Below, piece after piece: positions 25,122 through 33,008 of a stretch of 64,000 bases of DNA. Both the position numbers and the translations under genes were made by a program. Position 1 is the stretch's first letter; the number at the start of each line of letters is the position of its first letter. A model generated the notes under the pieces. It was given only the letters and a program-made list of their open reading frames with translations. It was not told where the DNA came from and did no database searches. This DNA comes from an uncultured Bacteroidaceae bacterium (GTDB lineage: Bacteria; Bacteroidota; Bacteroidia; Bacteroidales; Bacteroidaceae): contig CAKRYD010000013.1 of assembly GCA_934426255.1 (NCBI GenBank), forward strand, positions 1-64,000, read 5' to 3'.

Positions 25122-26687
25122 TTATCTGTCAATGTCGGGTATCACGAAGTCCATGGATGCGCCGATGGCTATGAGGTCGGCGAATTTCTGTCCGCGGCTT
25201 GCGGTGTCCATGGCGTTGGCCAGTGGCAGGCTGCTGCTGCGGTAGTGTACGCGATACGGGAACTTGTCGCCCTTGCTTTCTATGAATACGCCCAGTTCAC
25301 CGCGGCTGGCTTCGACGGCCTGATAGTAGTCGCCTTCGGGCAGTTTGATGATGGGTTTGCGCTTGGCCTGGTATTCGCCTTCGGGAATGTTGTCGATCAG
25401 TTGGTCGATGATGTTCAGGCTTTCGAGCATTTCGTCCATACGGTTCCAGTGGCGTGCGTTGGTGTCGCCTTCGGTGCGCACGATTTCGGTGAAGTTCACT
25501 TTGTCGTACATGGCATAGGGGTGACGCTTGCGCACATCGTTTTTCCATCCGCAGGCGCGTCCTACGGGGCCTGTGAGTCCCAGCGATATGGCGTCTTCGT
25601 TGCTTATCACGCCTACGCCTTCCATGCGTTGGCGGGCTATGATGTTGGTGGTAAAGATGTCCTGATATTCGTGGAAACGTTTGCGGAGGGCTTTTTCGAA
25701 TTCTTTTACTTCTTTGACGAAGCTGGGCAGTATGTCATACATTACGCCGCCTATGGTGTTGTAGTTCATGATGAGGCGGCCGCCGAAGTTGTCTTCGAAT
25801 ATCTTCATCAGCTGTTCGCGTTCGCGGAAGGTATAGAAGAAGGCGGTCAGTGCACCGGTGTCCATGGCCATGCATCCGTAGTAGATGAGGTGTGATGCGA
25901 TGCGCTGCAGTTCGTCCATGATGGTGCGGATGTATTGTACGCGCGGGCTTACTTCGAGTCCCATGGCTTTTTCGATGCACATGCACAGGGCGTGGCGGTT
26001 TTGCATGGCGCTGAAGTAGTCGAGGCGGTCGGTCATGGCCAGCAATTGCGGATAGGTCATGCTTTCGCTGATTTTTTCTACGCCGCGGTGTATGTAGCCG
26101 AGCACGAGGCCTACTTTGTTGACTACTTCACCGTTGAGGCTGGCGCGCATGTGCAGTACGCCGTGGGTCGACGGGTGCTGCGGACCTACGTTGACTACGT
26201 ATTCGTCGGAACCCCATACTGTGTTTTCGCGCACGCCCACGGTGCCGTCTTCTTTGAGGAAGTATTCTTTCGTGGTGTCGGCCAGCGGTTCGTCGGTCAT
26301 CTTGAGCGGGTTTTCTTCTTCGGGCTTGTCGTCTTTCCGCAAGGGGTAGCCTGTCCAGTCTTCGCGCAGGAAGATGCGACGCATGTCGGGGTGGTTCAGG
26401 AATTTGATGCCGAAGAAGTCGTAGACTTCACGCTCGTAGATGTTGGCAATCTGCCATAAGTCGCTGACTGTTGGTATGTAGGGGTTTTCGCGGTCGGCCG
26501 TGACGGTTTTCAGCGATATGGTCTCGCCCGTTTGGGTCGATTCGAGCATGTAGATCACGCCCAGTCCTTCTTCGCCCCAGTCCATGCCGATGAGGTTGAC
26601 GAGGAAGTCCATCTGGCGTTCTTTTTTCAGGCGCACCATTTCTGCGTGCAGTTCCGAGGGTGCTATTGTCTTTATGTCCAAAGTCAT
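25122..26687 (-). CDS. nuoC: Fused complex I subunit NuoCD
   Basis: A 521-residue fusion. Residues 1-115 are the NuoC (30-kDa) domain (DFLVNLIGMDWGEEG, YEREVYDFFGIKFLNHPDMRRIFL, GYPLRKDD). Residues ~145-521 are NuoD (49-kDa), with VNVGPQHPSTHGVLHM, LGYIHRGVEKI, MDELQRIASHLIYYG and a GPVGRACG segment, and end in the D-R terminus (IGASMDFVIPDIDR). NuoD forms the quinone-binding pocket with NuoB. The fusion also occurs in E. coli. It overlaps the nuoB stop codon by 4 bases. Confidence 0.96.
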   Translation of the reverse strand: MTLDIKTIAPSELHAEMVRLKKERQMDFLVNLIGMDWGEEGLGVIYMLESTQTGETISLKTVTADRENPYIPTVSDLWQIANIYEREVYDFFGIKFLNHPDMRRIFLREDWTGYPLRKDDKPEEENPLKMTDEPLADTTKEYFLKEDGTVGVRENTVWGSDEYVVNVGPQHPSTHGVLHMRASLNGEVVNKVGLVLGYIHRGVEKISESMTYPQLLAMTDRLDYFSAMQNRHALCMCIEKAMGLEVSPRVQYIRTIMDELQRIASHLIYYGCMAMDTGALTAFFYTFREREQLMKIFEDNFGGRLIMNYNTIGGVMYDILPSFVKEVKEFEKALRKRFHEYQDIFTTNIIARQRMEGVGVISNEDAISLGLTGPVGRACGWKNDVRKRHPYAMYDKVNFTEIVRTEGDTNARHWNRMDEMLESLNIIDQLIDNIPEGEYQAKRKPIIKLPEGDYYQAVEASRGELGVFIESKGDKFPYRVHYRSSSLPLANAMDTASRGQKFADLIAIGASMDFVIPDIDR

Positions 26688-27322
26688 GCTTCTTGTTCTT
26701 GGTTGATGATTTTTTTCTGAAGTTCTTTGGCTTCTTCCTTGTAGGGGTCTTTTTCCTTGCGGTTGACGGTGCCAAGGTAGTTTTCGATCTTCATCTTACG
26801 TTGCAGTTGCATCATGCCGTAGTAGAAGGCTTCGGGGCGTGGCGGGCATCCGGGCACATATACGTCGACGGGCAGGATTTTGTCTACGCCTTTCACCACG
26901 TGATAGGATTTGGTAAATGGGCCGCCTGTGCAGGTGCAGCCTCCTATGGCGATGACGTATTTGGGGTCGGCCATCTGGTCGTACAGACGTTTCAGCACCG
27001 GAGCCATCTTGTTGGTGATGGTGCCGCATACCAGGATAAGGTCGGCCTGGCGGGGGCTTACGCGTGTCACCTCGAAACCGAAGCGGGCCATGTCAAAGCG
27101 CGCTGCGCCCATGGCCATCAGTTCGATGGCGCAGCAGCTGGTTCCGAAGTTCATCGGCCACAGGCTGTTGCTGCGTCCCCAGTTGATGAGCTTGTCGGCC
27201 GTGGTTACAAGTACGTTGGCACCGTTGGCGTTCAGCTCGTCGATCATTTTTTCCAGACTCTCGTTGTCTTTGAATTCCTCGTAGGGAATCGACTTGATTT
27301 TGGGTTTCCCTATCAGTGCCAT
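26684..27322 (-). CDS. nuoB: Complex I iron-sulfur subunit NuoB
   Basis: From the ATG at 27322 the protein has 212 residues. Upstream codons in this frame overlap nuoA and are not used. The N2 cluster ligands are visible: tandem Cys in FGTSCCAIELM, a Cys in AIGGCTCTGG and one in VPGCPPRPEAFYYG. The C-terminal ~35 residues form a charged helical extension. NuoB carries N2, the last cluster before quinone. The start overlaps the end of nuoA by 10 bases. Confidence 0.95.
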   Translation of the reverse strand: MALIGKPKIKSIPYEEFKDNESLEKMIDELNANGANVLVTTADKLINWGRSNSLWPMNFGTSCCAIELMAMGAARFDMARFGFEVTRVSPRQADLILVCGTITNKMAPVLKRLYDQMADPKYVIAIGGCTCTGGPFTKSYHVVKGVDKILPVDVYVPGCPPRPEAFYYGMMQLQRKMKIENYLGTVNRKEKDPYKEEAKELQKKIINQEQEA

Positions 27323-27663
27323 GCCAACGCTCCTTTCCTCCAGGCGTATGCAAGGCCCAGAACTAAGATGAACAGGAAGAACAACACGGCTATCAAGCCT
27401 TGGATGCCAAGGCTGCCGGCCACTACGGCCCAAGGAAACAAGAACATTGTTTCCACGTCGAACATCAGGAACAGGATGGCAAACAGGTAGTAGCCCAGGT
27501 GATAGTGACCCCACTGGAGGCCTCTCGCCGGGATACCGCATTCGTAAGCTTCCTCCTTCAGCTTGTTGTAAGAGCGAGGTGCCAGCAGGTTGGCCAACAC
27601 CACAACAATTACGACAAACAGCAGGGCCGTCAGCACAACGGTTACTAAAAGCGTAAAGTTCAT
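27313..27663 (-). CDS. nuoA: Complex I membrane subunit NuoA
   Basis: A 116-residue protein with three transmembrane helices, first gene of the nuo operon. It shows the conserved KEEAYECGIPARG loop and YYLFAILFLMFDVETMFLFPWA with the functional acidic residues. The leader of about 90 bases (27664-27756) has no obvious structure. Confidence 0.95.
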   Translation of the reverse strand: MNFTLLVTVVLTALLFVVIVVVLANLLAPRSYNKLKEEAYECGIPARGLQWGHYHLGYYLFAILFLMFDVETMFLFPWAVVAGSLGIQGLIAVLFFLFILVLGLAYAWRKGALAWH

Positions 27664-27762
27664 AACTTTGTATTGTTGTAATCTGTAATTTCTTGTAATG
27701 CGGATGAGTCATCCGACGTGTGTGCTTTTTGACAAGGCTACTTGTCAGATGTTCCGCGCGTG

Positions 27763-27770
27763 CAAAGTTA
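27763..27770 (-). promoter_or_regulatory. -7 box for the nuo operon
   Basis: On the minus strand TAACTTTG fits TAnnTTTG, with a predicted transcript start near 27756. No well-spaced TTG is seen. Confidence 0.55.
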
Positions 27771-28280
27771 TAAAATATTTGGAATACAGCAGTCTCGTTT
27801 TAGCTTTTATATGCCATAGCGTGAGCGTGGGCAGGGCTTTTATGCGTGATGTCGGAAGAGGGGTGGCCGAAACGTGTCTGACGAATGCCAAAATGAGCCT
27901 TTTCCAACGTCCTTTTCGCCTGCTGAAAACCTGTGGCGTAGACTGAACGCGTGGCATCGGGCAGCGGTTTTGCAGGCTGCAAATCGCCTTTTCTGGCTTC
28001 CAAAGTGTTGCCGCAATATGTCCCTACCTGCATTCAACCCCCGTATTCAACCCCCGTATTCAATACGGGTTGCGAAAGAAAGAAAAGAAAAAACGAAAGA
28101 AGCATCTTCCTCCCCATACCCCTCTATCTTTAAGAAAGAAAATAAAGAAAAGAAAGAAACTCTCTCCCGCGCGTACGCGCGAGAGGTTGACAGAGAGAGG
28201 GTTACAAAGCTTTTGCGGCTTGCTTGCACCCGATGGGCCGGCGGAGCTTGTTTTTGTCGACTTGATGTATTACCTTTGCA
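27771..28280. other. Gene-poor spacer with small repeats and a hairpin
   Basis: No convincing gene is present between the nuo promoter and the lipoprotein at 28281. Visible items are a 13-bp direct repeat (28032-28044 and 28045-28057) with a partly inverted third copy up to 28072; a purine-rich plus strand full of AAGAAA at 28076-28160; a 14-bp palindrome (CGCGCGTACGCGCG at 28168-28181) extended by CTCT/AGAG arms; and a full plus-strand promoter at 28248-28278. Confidence 0.6.
28248..28278 (+). promoter_or_regulatory. Plus-strand promoter facing into the lipoprotein gene (antisense)
   Basis: TTG at 28248-28250, a 20-base spacer and TACCTTTG at 28271-28278 match the full Bacteroidetes consensus. 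A transcript would start near 28285 and run antisense through the minus-strand lipoprotein gene. No credible plus-strand gene follows. Confidence 0.45.
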
Positions 28281-28646
28281 TCACGGTACGATGCTGAAAC
28301 GAAGGGTGTCGCTGGTGGTTTGTGCTATGCCGTTTTTGGCATATGCCACGGCATAATGGCGTCCGGGAGTGAGGCTGTCGATCTGGCAGCTGAAGACGAC
28401 GGAGGGCGTGTCGCACTTGAGCTCTTCTTCCTGCAAATCGTTGCCCACGAAGAAACCGCAGGCCACAAGGCTGCTGTTGGGCGAGGAAAGGACGGTGGCT
28501 CTCAGGGTGACGCTGTTGCCTTCAATGACGGGCTGGTCGATGCGCAGGGTGGGCGCATAGGGCACTTCGCCGCTTCGGTCGTCGCCGCTACACGAAAAGC
28601 TGAGCAGCGTGGCCAATGACAACAGGACGGTAAGTAGTGGTTTCAT
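28281..28646 (-). CDS. Small lipoprotein with fibronectin-III-like domain
   Basis: A 121-residue protein with a signal peptide II (MKPLLTVLLSLATLLSFSC, lipid Cys at residue 19) and one small beta-sandwich: PTLRIDQPVIEGNSVTLRATV, SSLVACGFFVGND, LTPGRHYAVAYAKNG. The pattern is that of the Bacteroidetes Fn3-like repeats. It is the last gene of a three-gene minus-strand run with the HhH protein and the sodium symporter. The role is unknown, probably surface-exposed or periplasmic binding. Confidence 0.7.
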   Translation of the reverse strand: MKPLLTVLLSLATLLSFSCSGDDRSGEVPYAPTLRIDQPVIEGNSVTLRATVLSSPNSSLVACGFFVGNDLQEEELKCDTPSVVFSCQIDSLTPGRHYAVAYAKNGIAQTTSDTLRFSIVP

Positions 28647-28664
28647 GGGTGACGGGGTTTTAAG

Positions 28665-29570
28665 TTACTGAAAAGATAGGTAAGGCCGAAGCCTCTCGAA
28701 ATCGTCGGGCGTGAAGACTTCCAGATTGGCCAGTTGTTGCAGATGGTCTATGTGGCCGAACTTGTGGCGATAGCCGAAGATGGCTTTCACCTGCTCGTAG
28801 TTCAGGTAGGGATGAGCCACCAGTTGCTTGAACGGGGCATGGTTGATGCTGATGGTGCGGACGGCCTGCCCTTCGGTGCGAAACCATTCGATGCAGTCCT
28901 TGGGAAAGCCGTGTATTTCGGCCAGCTGCCTTACGTCGGCATAGCCGCCCAGCCTTTTGCGATATTCCAGAAAGCGGTGGGCATAGTAGGGGCCTATGCC
29001 GGGAATGCGGATGAGGGTGAGCGAATCGATGTTGTTGGCGTTGAATACAACAAGGCGGTCGAATTTTTCTACGCTGTTGGCTGCACAAGTCGGCACGGGC
29101 ATTTTTTCAACTTTGCGCCGGCTGACGGCAATCTGCCGCGTGCCGCTTCCTTGAGAAACCGTTATCCTGATATAGGGTGATAACTGCCGGTAGCATGCTT
29201 CGGGAAACCCGTAGATTTTCCTGAGGTCGGACGGTTTTCTGAAGCGGCCGCCTTTTGAGCGGTAGCGCACAATGCGTCGGGCAATCATCGGTGGAATGCC
29301 CAGACAGGCGAAAGTGGCCGAATCGGCCGTGTTGGGATCGAAAGGAAACAGGGACGGATGACTTCCCGCAGCTTCAGCCTGTCTGTAAGTGCCTGTGCTG
29401 TCGAAAAAATGGCGGTTCTCTTTCAGCAGGTCTTCGGTCTCGGCCGTTTCCATATTGTCAGGCATCCGGCGGGTATAGAAGAAGACCAGGGCAGTGGCCA
29501 GCAAGAGTAGAATGGCAAAGAGGCACATGCCCTTGATATCGGACCTTGACAAGTAGATGCCGAAGCGCAT
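28665..29570 (-). CDS. Membrane-anchored helix-hairpin-helix (ComEA-like) protein
   Basis: A 301-residue protein with one N-terminal transmembrane helix (about residues 15-34, MCLFAILLLLATALVFFYT). Three ComEA-type helix-hairpin-helix repeats follow: FDPNTADSATFACLGIPPMIARRIVRYR, FNANNIDSLTLIRIPGIGPYYAHRFLEYR, and the divergent NHAPFKQLVAHPYLNYEQVKAIFGYR near the end. Such proteins bind DNA without sequence preference and in competent bacteria take part in DNA uptake. Here the gene lies between a transporter and a lipoprotein, so a DNA-uptake role is possible but unsupported by context. Confidence 0.85.
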   Translation of the reverse strand: MRFGIYLSRSDIKGMCLFAILLLLATALVFFYTRRMPDNMETAETEDLLKENRHFFDSTGTYRQAEAAGSHPSLFPFDPNTADSATFACLGIPPMIARRIVRYRSKGGRFRKPSDLRKIYGFPEACYRQLSPYIRITVSQGSGTRQIAVSRRKVEKMPVPTCAANSVEKFDRLVVFNANNIDSLTLIRIPGIGPYYAHRFLEYRKRLGGYADVRQLAEIHGFPKDCIEWFRTEGQAVRTISINHAPFKQLVAHPYLNYEQVKAIFGYRHKFGHIDHLQQLANLEVFTPDDFERLRPYLSFQ

Positions 29571-29586
29571 GGCAACAATCGCGAAA

Positions 29587-30984
29587 CTAAAGATTGAACA
29601 GGCGGAACAGCCCTATGCCGCTCATGAAGATGAGCAGAATGGCAAAAGGCACGAAATATCTGAGCAATGACACCTGCACCTTGTTGAGAAATGTCTCCCA
29701 CGGCGAGCCGGCGGGCAATTGCTGCCGGATGATGTCGCGTTTCATAATCCAACCGGTGAAGAGCGCGATGAAGAAGCCGCTGACAGGTAGCATTATCTGG
29801 CCCGAAAAGAAGTCGAAGAAATCGAAAACGTTGCGCCCCAGCAGGTGGATGCCTTTCAGCGGCCCCATAGAGAGCGAACAGATGGAACCTACGAAGATGC
29901 AGACGCATGTGACGATGGTGGCAGCCTTCTTGCGCGACATTTTCATGTCTTCGGACAAATAGGCAGTGACCACTTCCTGCAAGGATATGACCGAAGTGAG
30001 CGTGGCCAGCACCAACAGGCTGTAGAACAGCACGGACACAACGTAGCTCAGGGCCGGAATGCTCCCAAACACTTGCTGGAACACGTTGGGCAGGGCTATG
30101 AATACCAGCGAAGGACCGGCGTCGGGCATGATGCCGGCCGAGAAAACGGCGGGGAAGATGATGATGCCGGCCATGATGGCCACCATGGTGTCGATGGCAC
30201 CGATCTTGAATGCCGTGTTGACCAACTTGATGTCTTTGCTGAAGTAGGAGGCATATGTGCAGATGCACCCCATTCCGATGCTCAGCGAATAGAACGACTG
30301 CCCCAAGGCGTCGAGGAAGGTTTGAAAGGTGATTTTAGAGAAGTCGGGCTTGAACAGAAAGGTCAGGCCGGCTTTAGCTCCTGAAGTGAAGAGCGAGCAT
30401 ACAACCAGTACAAGGAGGATGACAAACAGCAGGGGCATGAAAATCTTGGAAAAGCGTTCGATGCCCTTCTTGACACCTTTTACAATGACATAGTGCGAGG
30501 CCAGCATGAAGACGGCCGTGTAGACAAGGGGCAGATAAGGGTTGGATACAAAATTCTGAAAGTGGTTGGCATAGGCGGCAGCGTCTCCTTCGGCCGCCAT
30601 GCGGTTGAAACGGTTGGCCAAAGACTCAACCAGATAATCGAGAGCCCACCCGGAGACAACAATGTAGTAGCTCAGGATGAACCAGGCCGTGATGACCCCG
30701 AATTTGCCGATCTTGCGCCATACCCATCCCTTCGACATCTTTTTGTAGGCCTGGGCGGTATTGGTGTGGGCGTGGCGTCCTACCATGAACTCGGCTGTCA
30801 TCAACGGGATGCCCAACAGAATGATGCAGACGATGTAGATCAGAATAAACGCCGCACCGCCATTGTTGCCGGTCATTACTGGAAAACGCCAAATATTACC
30901 TAAGCCTACTGCCGAACCGGCAGTGGCAAGTATCATGCCCAATTTACTCGCGAAATCGGCTCTTTCAGAGAAGTCTTTGCTCAT
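29587..30984 (-). CDS. Sodium-dependent neurotransmitter-symporter family transporter
   Basis: A 465-residue NSS-family protein from the ATG at 30984 (MSKDFSERADF); the earlier in-frame ATG at 31011 lies within the promoter. The first helix carries the family signature GMILATAGSAVGLGNIWRFPVMTGNNGGAAF with the unwound sodium/substrate site. About 11 transmembrane helices are visible, as in bacterial LeuT-like transporters. Substrates are likely amino acids with Na+; the exact one is unknown. It heads the run with the HhH and lipoprotein genes (gaps of 16 and 18 bases). Confidence 0.9.
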   Translation of the reverse strand: MSKDFSERADFASKLGMILATAGSAVGLGNIWRFPVMTGNNGGAAFILIYIVCIILLGIPLMTAEFMVGRHAHTNTAQAYKKMSKGWVWRKIGKFGVITAWFILSYYIVVSGWALDYLVESLANRFNRMAAEGDAAAYANHFQNFVSNPYLPLVYTAVFMLASHYVIVKGVKKGIERFSKIFMPLLFVILLVLVVCSLFTSGAKAGLTFLFKPDFSKITFQTFLDALGQSFYSLSIGMGCICTYASYFSKDIKLVNTAFKIGAIDTMVAIMAGIIIFPAVFSAGIMPDAGPSLVFIALPNVFQQVFGSIPALSYVVSVLFYSLLVLATLTSVISLQEVVTAYLSEDMKMSRKKAATIVTCVCIFVGSICSLSMGPLKGIHLLGRNVFDFFDFFSGQIMLPVSGFFIALFTGWIMKRDIIRQQLPAGSPWETFLNKVQVSLLRYFVPFAILLIFMSGIGLFRLFNL

Positions 30985-31008
30985 TATCTTTCTTGCATTT
31001 TCAAGGTG

Positions 31009-31016
31009 CAAAGGTA
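31009..31016 (-). promoter_or_regulatory. -7 box for the sodium symporter gene
   Basis: On the minus strand TACCTTTG fits TAnnTTTG. The transcript would start near 31002, 18 bases before the ATG at 30984. Confidence 0.6.
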
Positions 31017-31091
31017 ATACTAAGTTCTTGAAATGTATTGTGATGAAAATATAAAAAGATACGTTTAGGGCGATTTGGATGCTCTATCTTA

Positions 31092-31160
31092 TCAAATATC
31101 CTCACCCGTAGGCCCATTGTAGACCAATTTGGGAACAACTTCGATGTTGTCTAAGTCCAT
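31092..31160 (-). CDS. Possible 22-residue small protein
   Basis: In the gap between the GNAT gene and the symporter, the minus strand has an ATG-initiated frame of 22 codons plus TGA, reading MDLDNIEVVP...NGPTGEDI. It is acidic with a Pro/Gly-containing end. No clear ribosome site is seen, and only a near-match promoter box (TATATTTA) lies upstream. I do not recognise it; it could be a real microprotein, a decayed gene end, or chance. Confidence 0.25.
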   Translation of the reverse strand: MDLDNIEVVPKLVYNGPTGEDI

Positions 31161-31229
31161 GCTCTTACTTCATATTCGTAATGTAAATATATGGCGGATA
31201 TAGAGGTATGATTAATTATGTCTGTACTT

Positions 31230-31835
31230 TCATTTTGCCAAGTGCTTAAAGATGTATCTGGAGACTCTTAGTTGGAGGTGCTTCATATAGTGGCCGCCCC
31301 ATATGGTTTTGTTGATAAACTGAAAGCCTGTCTGTTGGTAAAGATGGAGGGCCGAAGGATTGTCGTCGTCGACCAAAAGTCCTACATAAGGGATTTTCAT
31401 GATTTCGGCCTTTTGTATGGTTGCTTCCAAAAGCAGCGTGCCGATGCCGTTGCGGCGGAATTTCGGGTCTACGGCCAAAGAATCGAGATAGAGCTCGCCT
31501 GCTTGTGTTTCATCATTGATGCGCCCTCTGAAATCGCGGTGAAATGTGTCGTACAGGCCTTCAACGAATGCTTTCCGGAGCGTACGCAGGTCGGCTCCGT
31601 TATACGAAACGGCAATGCCGGCTATGTCATCGCCCGACTGAGCCACAATGGTGTTTTTATAGCAATACTGCGTCAAATCCTGTTCTGCAAGACTTGTCAT
31701 GAATGCGTGGAAATCATCGATACTGTAGTTCGGGCCGTAATAGTAGGCGCAGCATTCTTCGCTCATTGCCTCGATGATGAAACGGGCAATGACGGGAGCG
31801 TCCGAAATGGTTCCTTGACGTAGTTTGATGGCCAT
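31230..31835 (-). CDS. GNAT-family N-acetyltransferase
   Basis: A 201-residue protein with the GNAT acetyl-CoA fold: KLRQGTISDAPVIARFI at the start, motif A LAVDPKFRRNGIGTLLLEATIQKA (the R-R-N-G-I-G loop binds the CoA pyrophosphate) and NPSALHLYQQTGFQFIN as motif B. The acceptor cannot be predicted. It follows the DUF2027-Smr gene by 13 bases in the same direction, so the nitroreductase, Smr and GNAT genes may be one transcript. Confidence 0.85.
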   Translation of the reverse strand: MAIKLRQGTISDAPVIARFIIEAMSEECCAYYYGPNYSIDDFHAFMTSLAEQDLTQYCYKNTIVAQSGDDIAGIAVSYNGADLRTLRKAFVEGLYDTFHRDFRGRINDETQAGELYLDSLAVDPKFRRNGIGTLLLEATIQKAEIMKIPYVGLLVDDDNPSALHLYQQTGFQFINKTIWGGHYMKHLQLRVSRYIFKHLAK

Positions 31836-31848
31836 GGTTTGTGGTCTT

Positions 31849-32979
31849 TTAATGTATGGTTACCATCGTGGCGCCAAACCCGTATTCGCGAAACGAAGCG
31901 TCCTGGCTTGTGCAGTTCTTGTAGGTATGGTTCAGTTCGCGCAATACGGCATTGCGCAGTACGCCTTGCCCTTTGCCGTGGATGAAGATGAGTTTCTTTC
32001 CTTTCTTGTTTTTGTTTTCTTCCATCTTTTTGCGGAATATGTCCAGCTGATATTCCAGAATGTCGATGGGTTGCATGCCCCGTGTGTTGTCTAGCAGTTC
32101 GTCGGCGTGCAAGTCTATGATTTCAGGCTCGCTATCGTTTTTTTTCTTGATGGTGATGGCATGTATGTGCGGCCGTGCCGTGGTTGTTTCCTTGTTGCCC
32201 GTCAGTGCTTCTTTCAGTTCTGCCGCACTGGTGTGGGTGTGGCGCACGCGTTCGTCGTTGACTACAATCTCGTAGGTGAGCACCCGCTCGTTAAAGAATA
32301 GGTTGGGCGCAAAGGTGTGCAGCTTGTAGAAGCGCGTCAGATCGGGGCGCAGCTCGATGCTTTGCGACGGTTTGAGCAGAAAATGCTTGTCTTCCTTATA
32401 TGCCAGCATTTGCAGACACAGGTGCTGCAGGTCGTTTAAGCGGTTCTGTGTCACCTTTTCGATGAAGTGCTTCGAGTTGGGCTCGGCAGTTCCTTTGTAT
32501 CGCAGTTGCCAGCTGTTTCCTTCACCGCTCAGGTAGGTGAAATCGATGAAGTAGTTGCTGTCGTTGACCAGATAGGTGTCGAAGTCGGTTTTTGTCAGTT
32601 CTTTTGTTTCTATGGGCACGAAGCAGAGGTAGATGTTCAGTATGTCAGCGTTGGGGCGTTCTTCCGGTTTGGGGCGGAAGGTGACGGGGCGTGCGCTTGT
32701 GTCTTCTTCGCGGTCTTCGTCGCTATCTGAGTCCATGTTCAGTGCGGCTTTGACCGATGTGGGCTTGTTTGTTTCAGCTGTTTGGGGCTTGCTGTTCTGA
32801 CTCTTACTGCTGTAGTTCTTTTCGTAGTTGTCGCTGTCTACAACTATGCACTCATGGATGTTGGCGGGAAATTCAAAACCGTCTTCGTCCTCGACCAATA
32901 CGGTGTTTTTGTCGCGAAAGCCGGAGATTCTGCCCCCTCCGACATCGTTCAGGAATCTTACTTTGTCGCCTATTTTCAT
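31849..32979 (-). CDS. DUF2027 - Smr domain protein
   Basis: A 376-residue protein. The N-terminus (MKIGDKVRFLNDVGGGRISGFRD...VEDEDGFEFPANIHECIVV) is a small Tudor/KOW-like barrel of the DUF2027 type. A disordered acidic linker follows (~50-100), then a beta domain (~105-265). The C-terminal ~85 residues are an Smr domain with DLHADELLDN and the active-site loop HGKGQGVLR. Smr domains act on branched or structured nucleic acids, either as endonucleases or in ribosome-associated mRNA cleavage. This layout is conserved in Bacteroidetes. Confidence 0.85.
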   Translation of the reverse strand: MKIGDKVRFLNDVGGGRISGFRDKNTVLVEDEDGFEFPANIHECIVVDSDNYEKNYSSKSQNSKPQTAETNKPTSVKAALNMDSDSDEDREEDTSARPVTFRPKPEERPNADILNIYLCFVPIETKELTKTDFDTYLVNDSNYFIDFTYLSGEGNSWQLRYKGTAEPNSKHFIEKVTQNRLNDLQHLCLQMLAYKEDKHFLLKPSQSIELRPDLTRFYKLHTFAPNLFFNERVLTYEIVVNDERVRHTHTSAAELKEALTGNKETTTARPHIHAITIKKKNDSEPEIIDLHADELLDNTRGMQPIDILEYQLDIFRKKMEENKNKKGKKLIFIHGKGQGVLRNAVLRELNHTYKNCTSQDASFREYGFGATMVTIH

Positions 32980-33008
32980 TTTGTCTGAGTTTTTATTGGT
33001 ATGAATCT

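Noticed and set aside
27323..27712. A 130-residue N-terminal extension of NuoB
   Set aside because: It overlaps nuoA completely in another frame, and the conserved NuoB start is at 27322.
27874..28356. A 160-codon plus-strand frame in the spacer after nuoA
   Set aside because: It crosses low-complexity purine repeats and a palindrome, and the translated sequence is Lys/Arg repeats without a domain.
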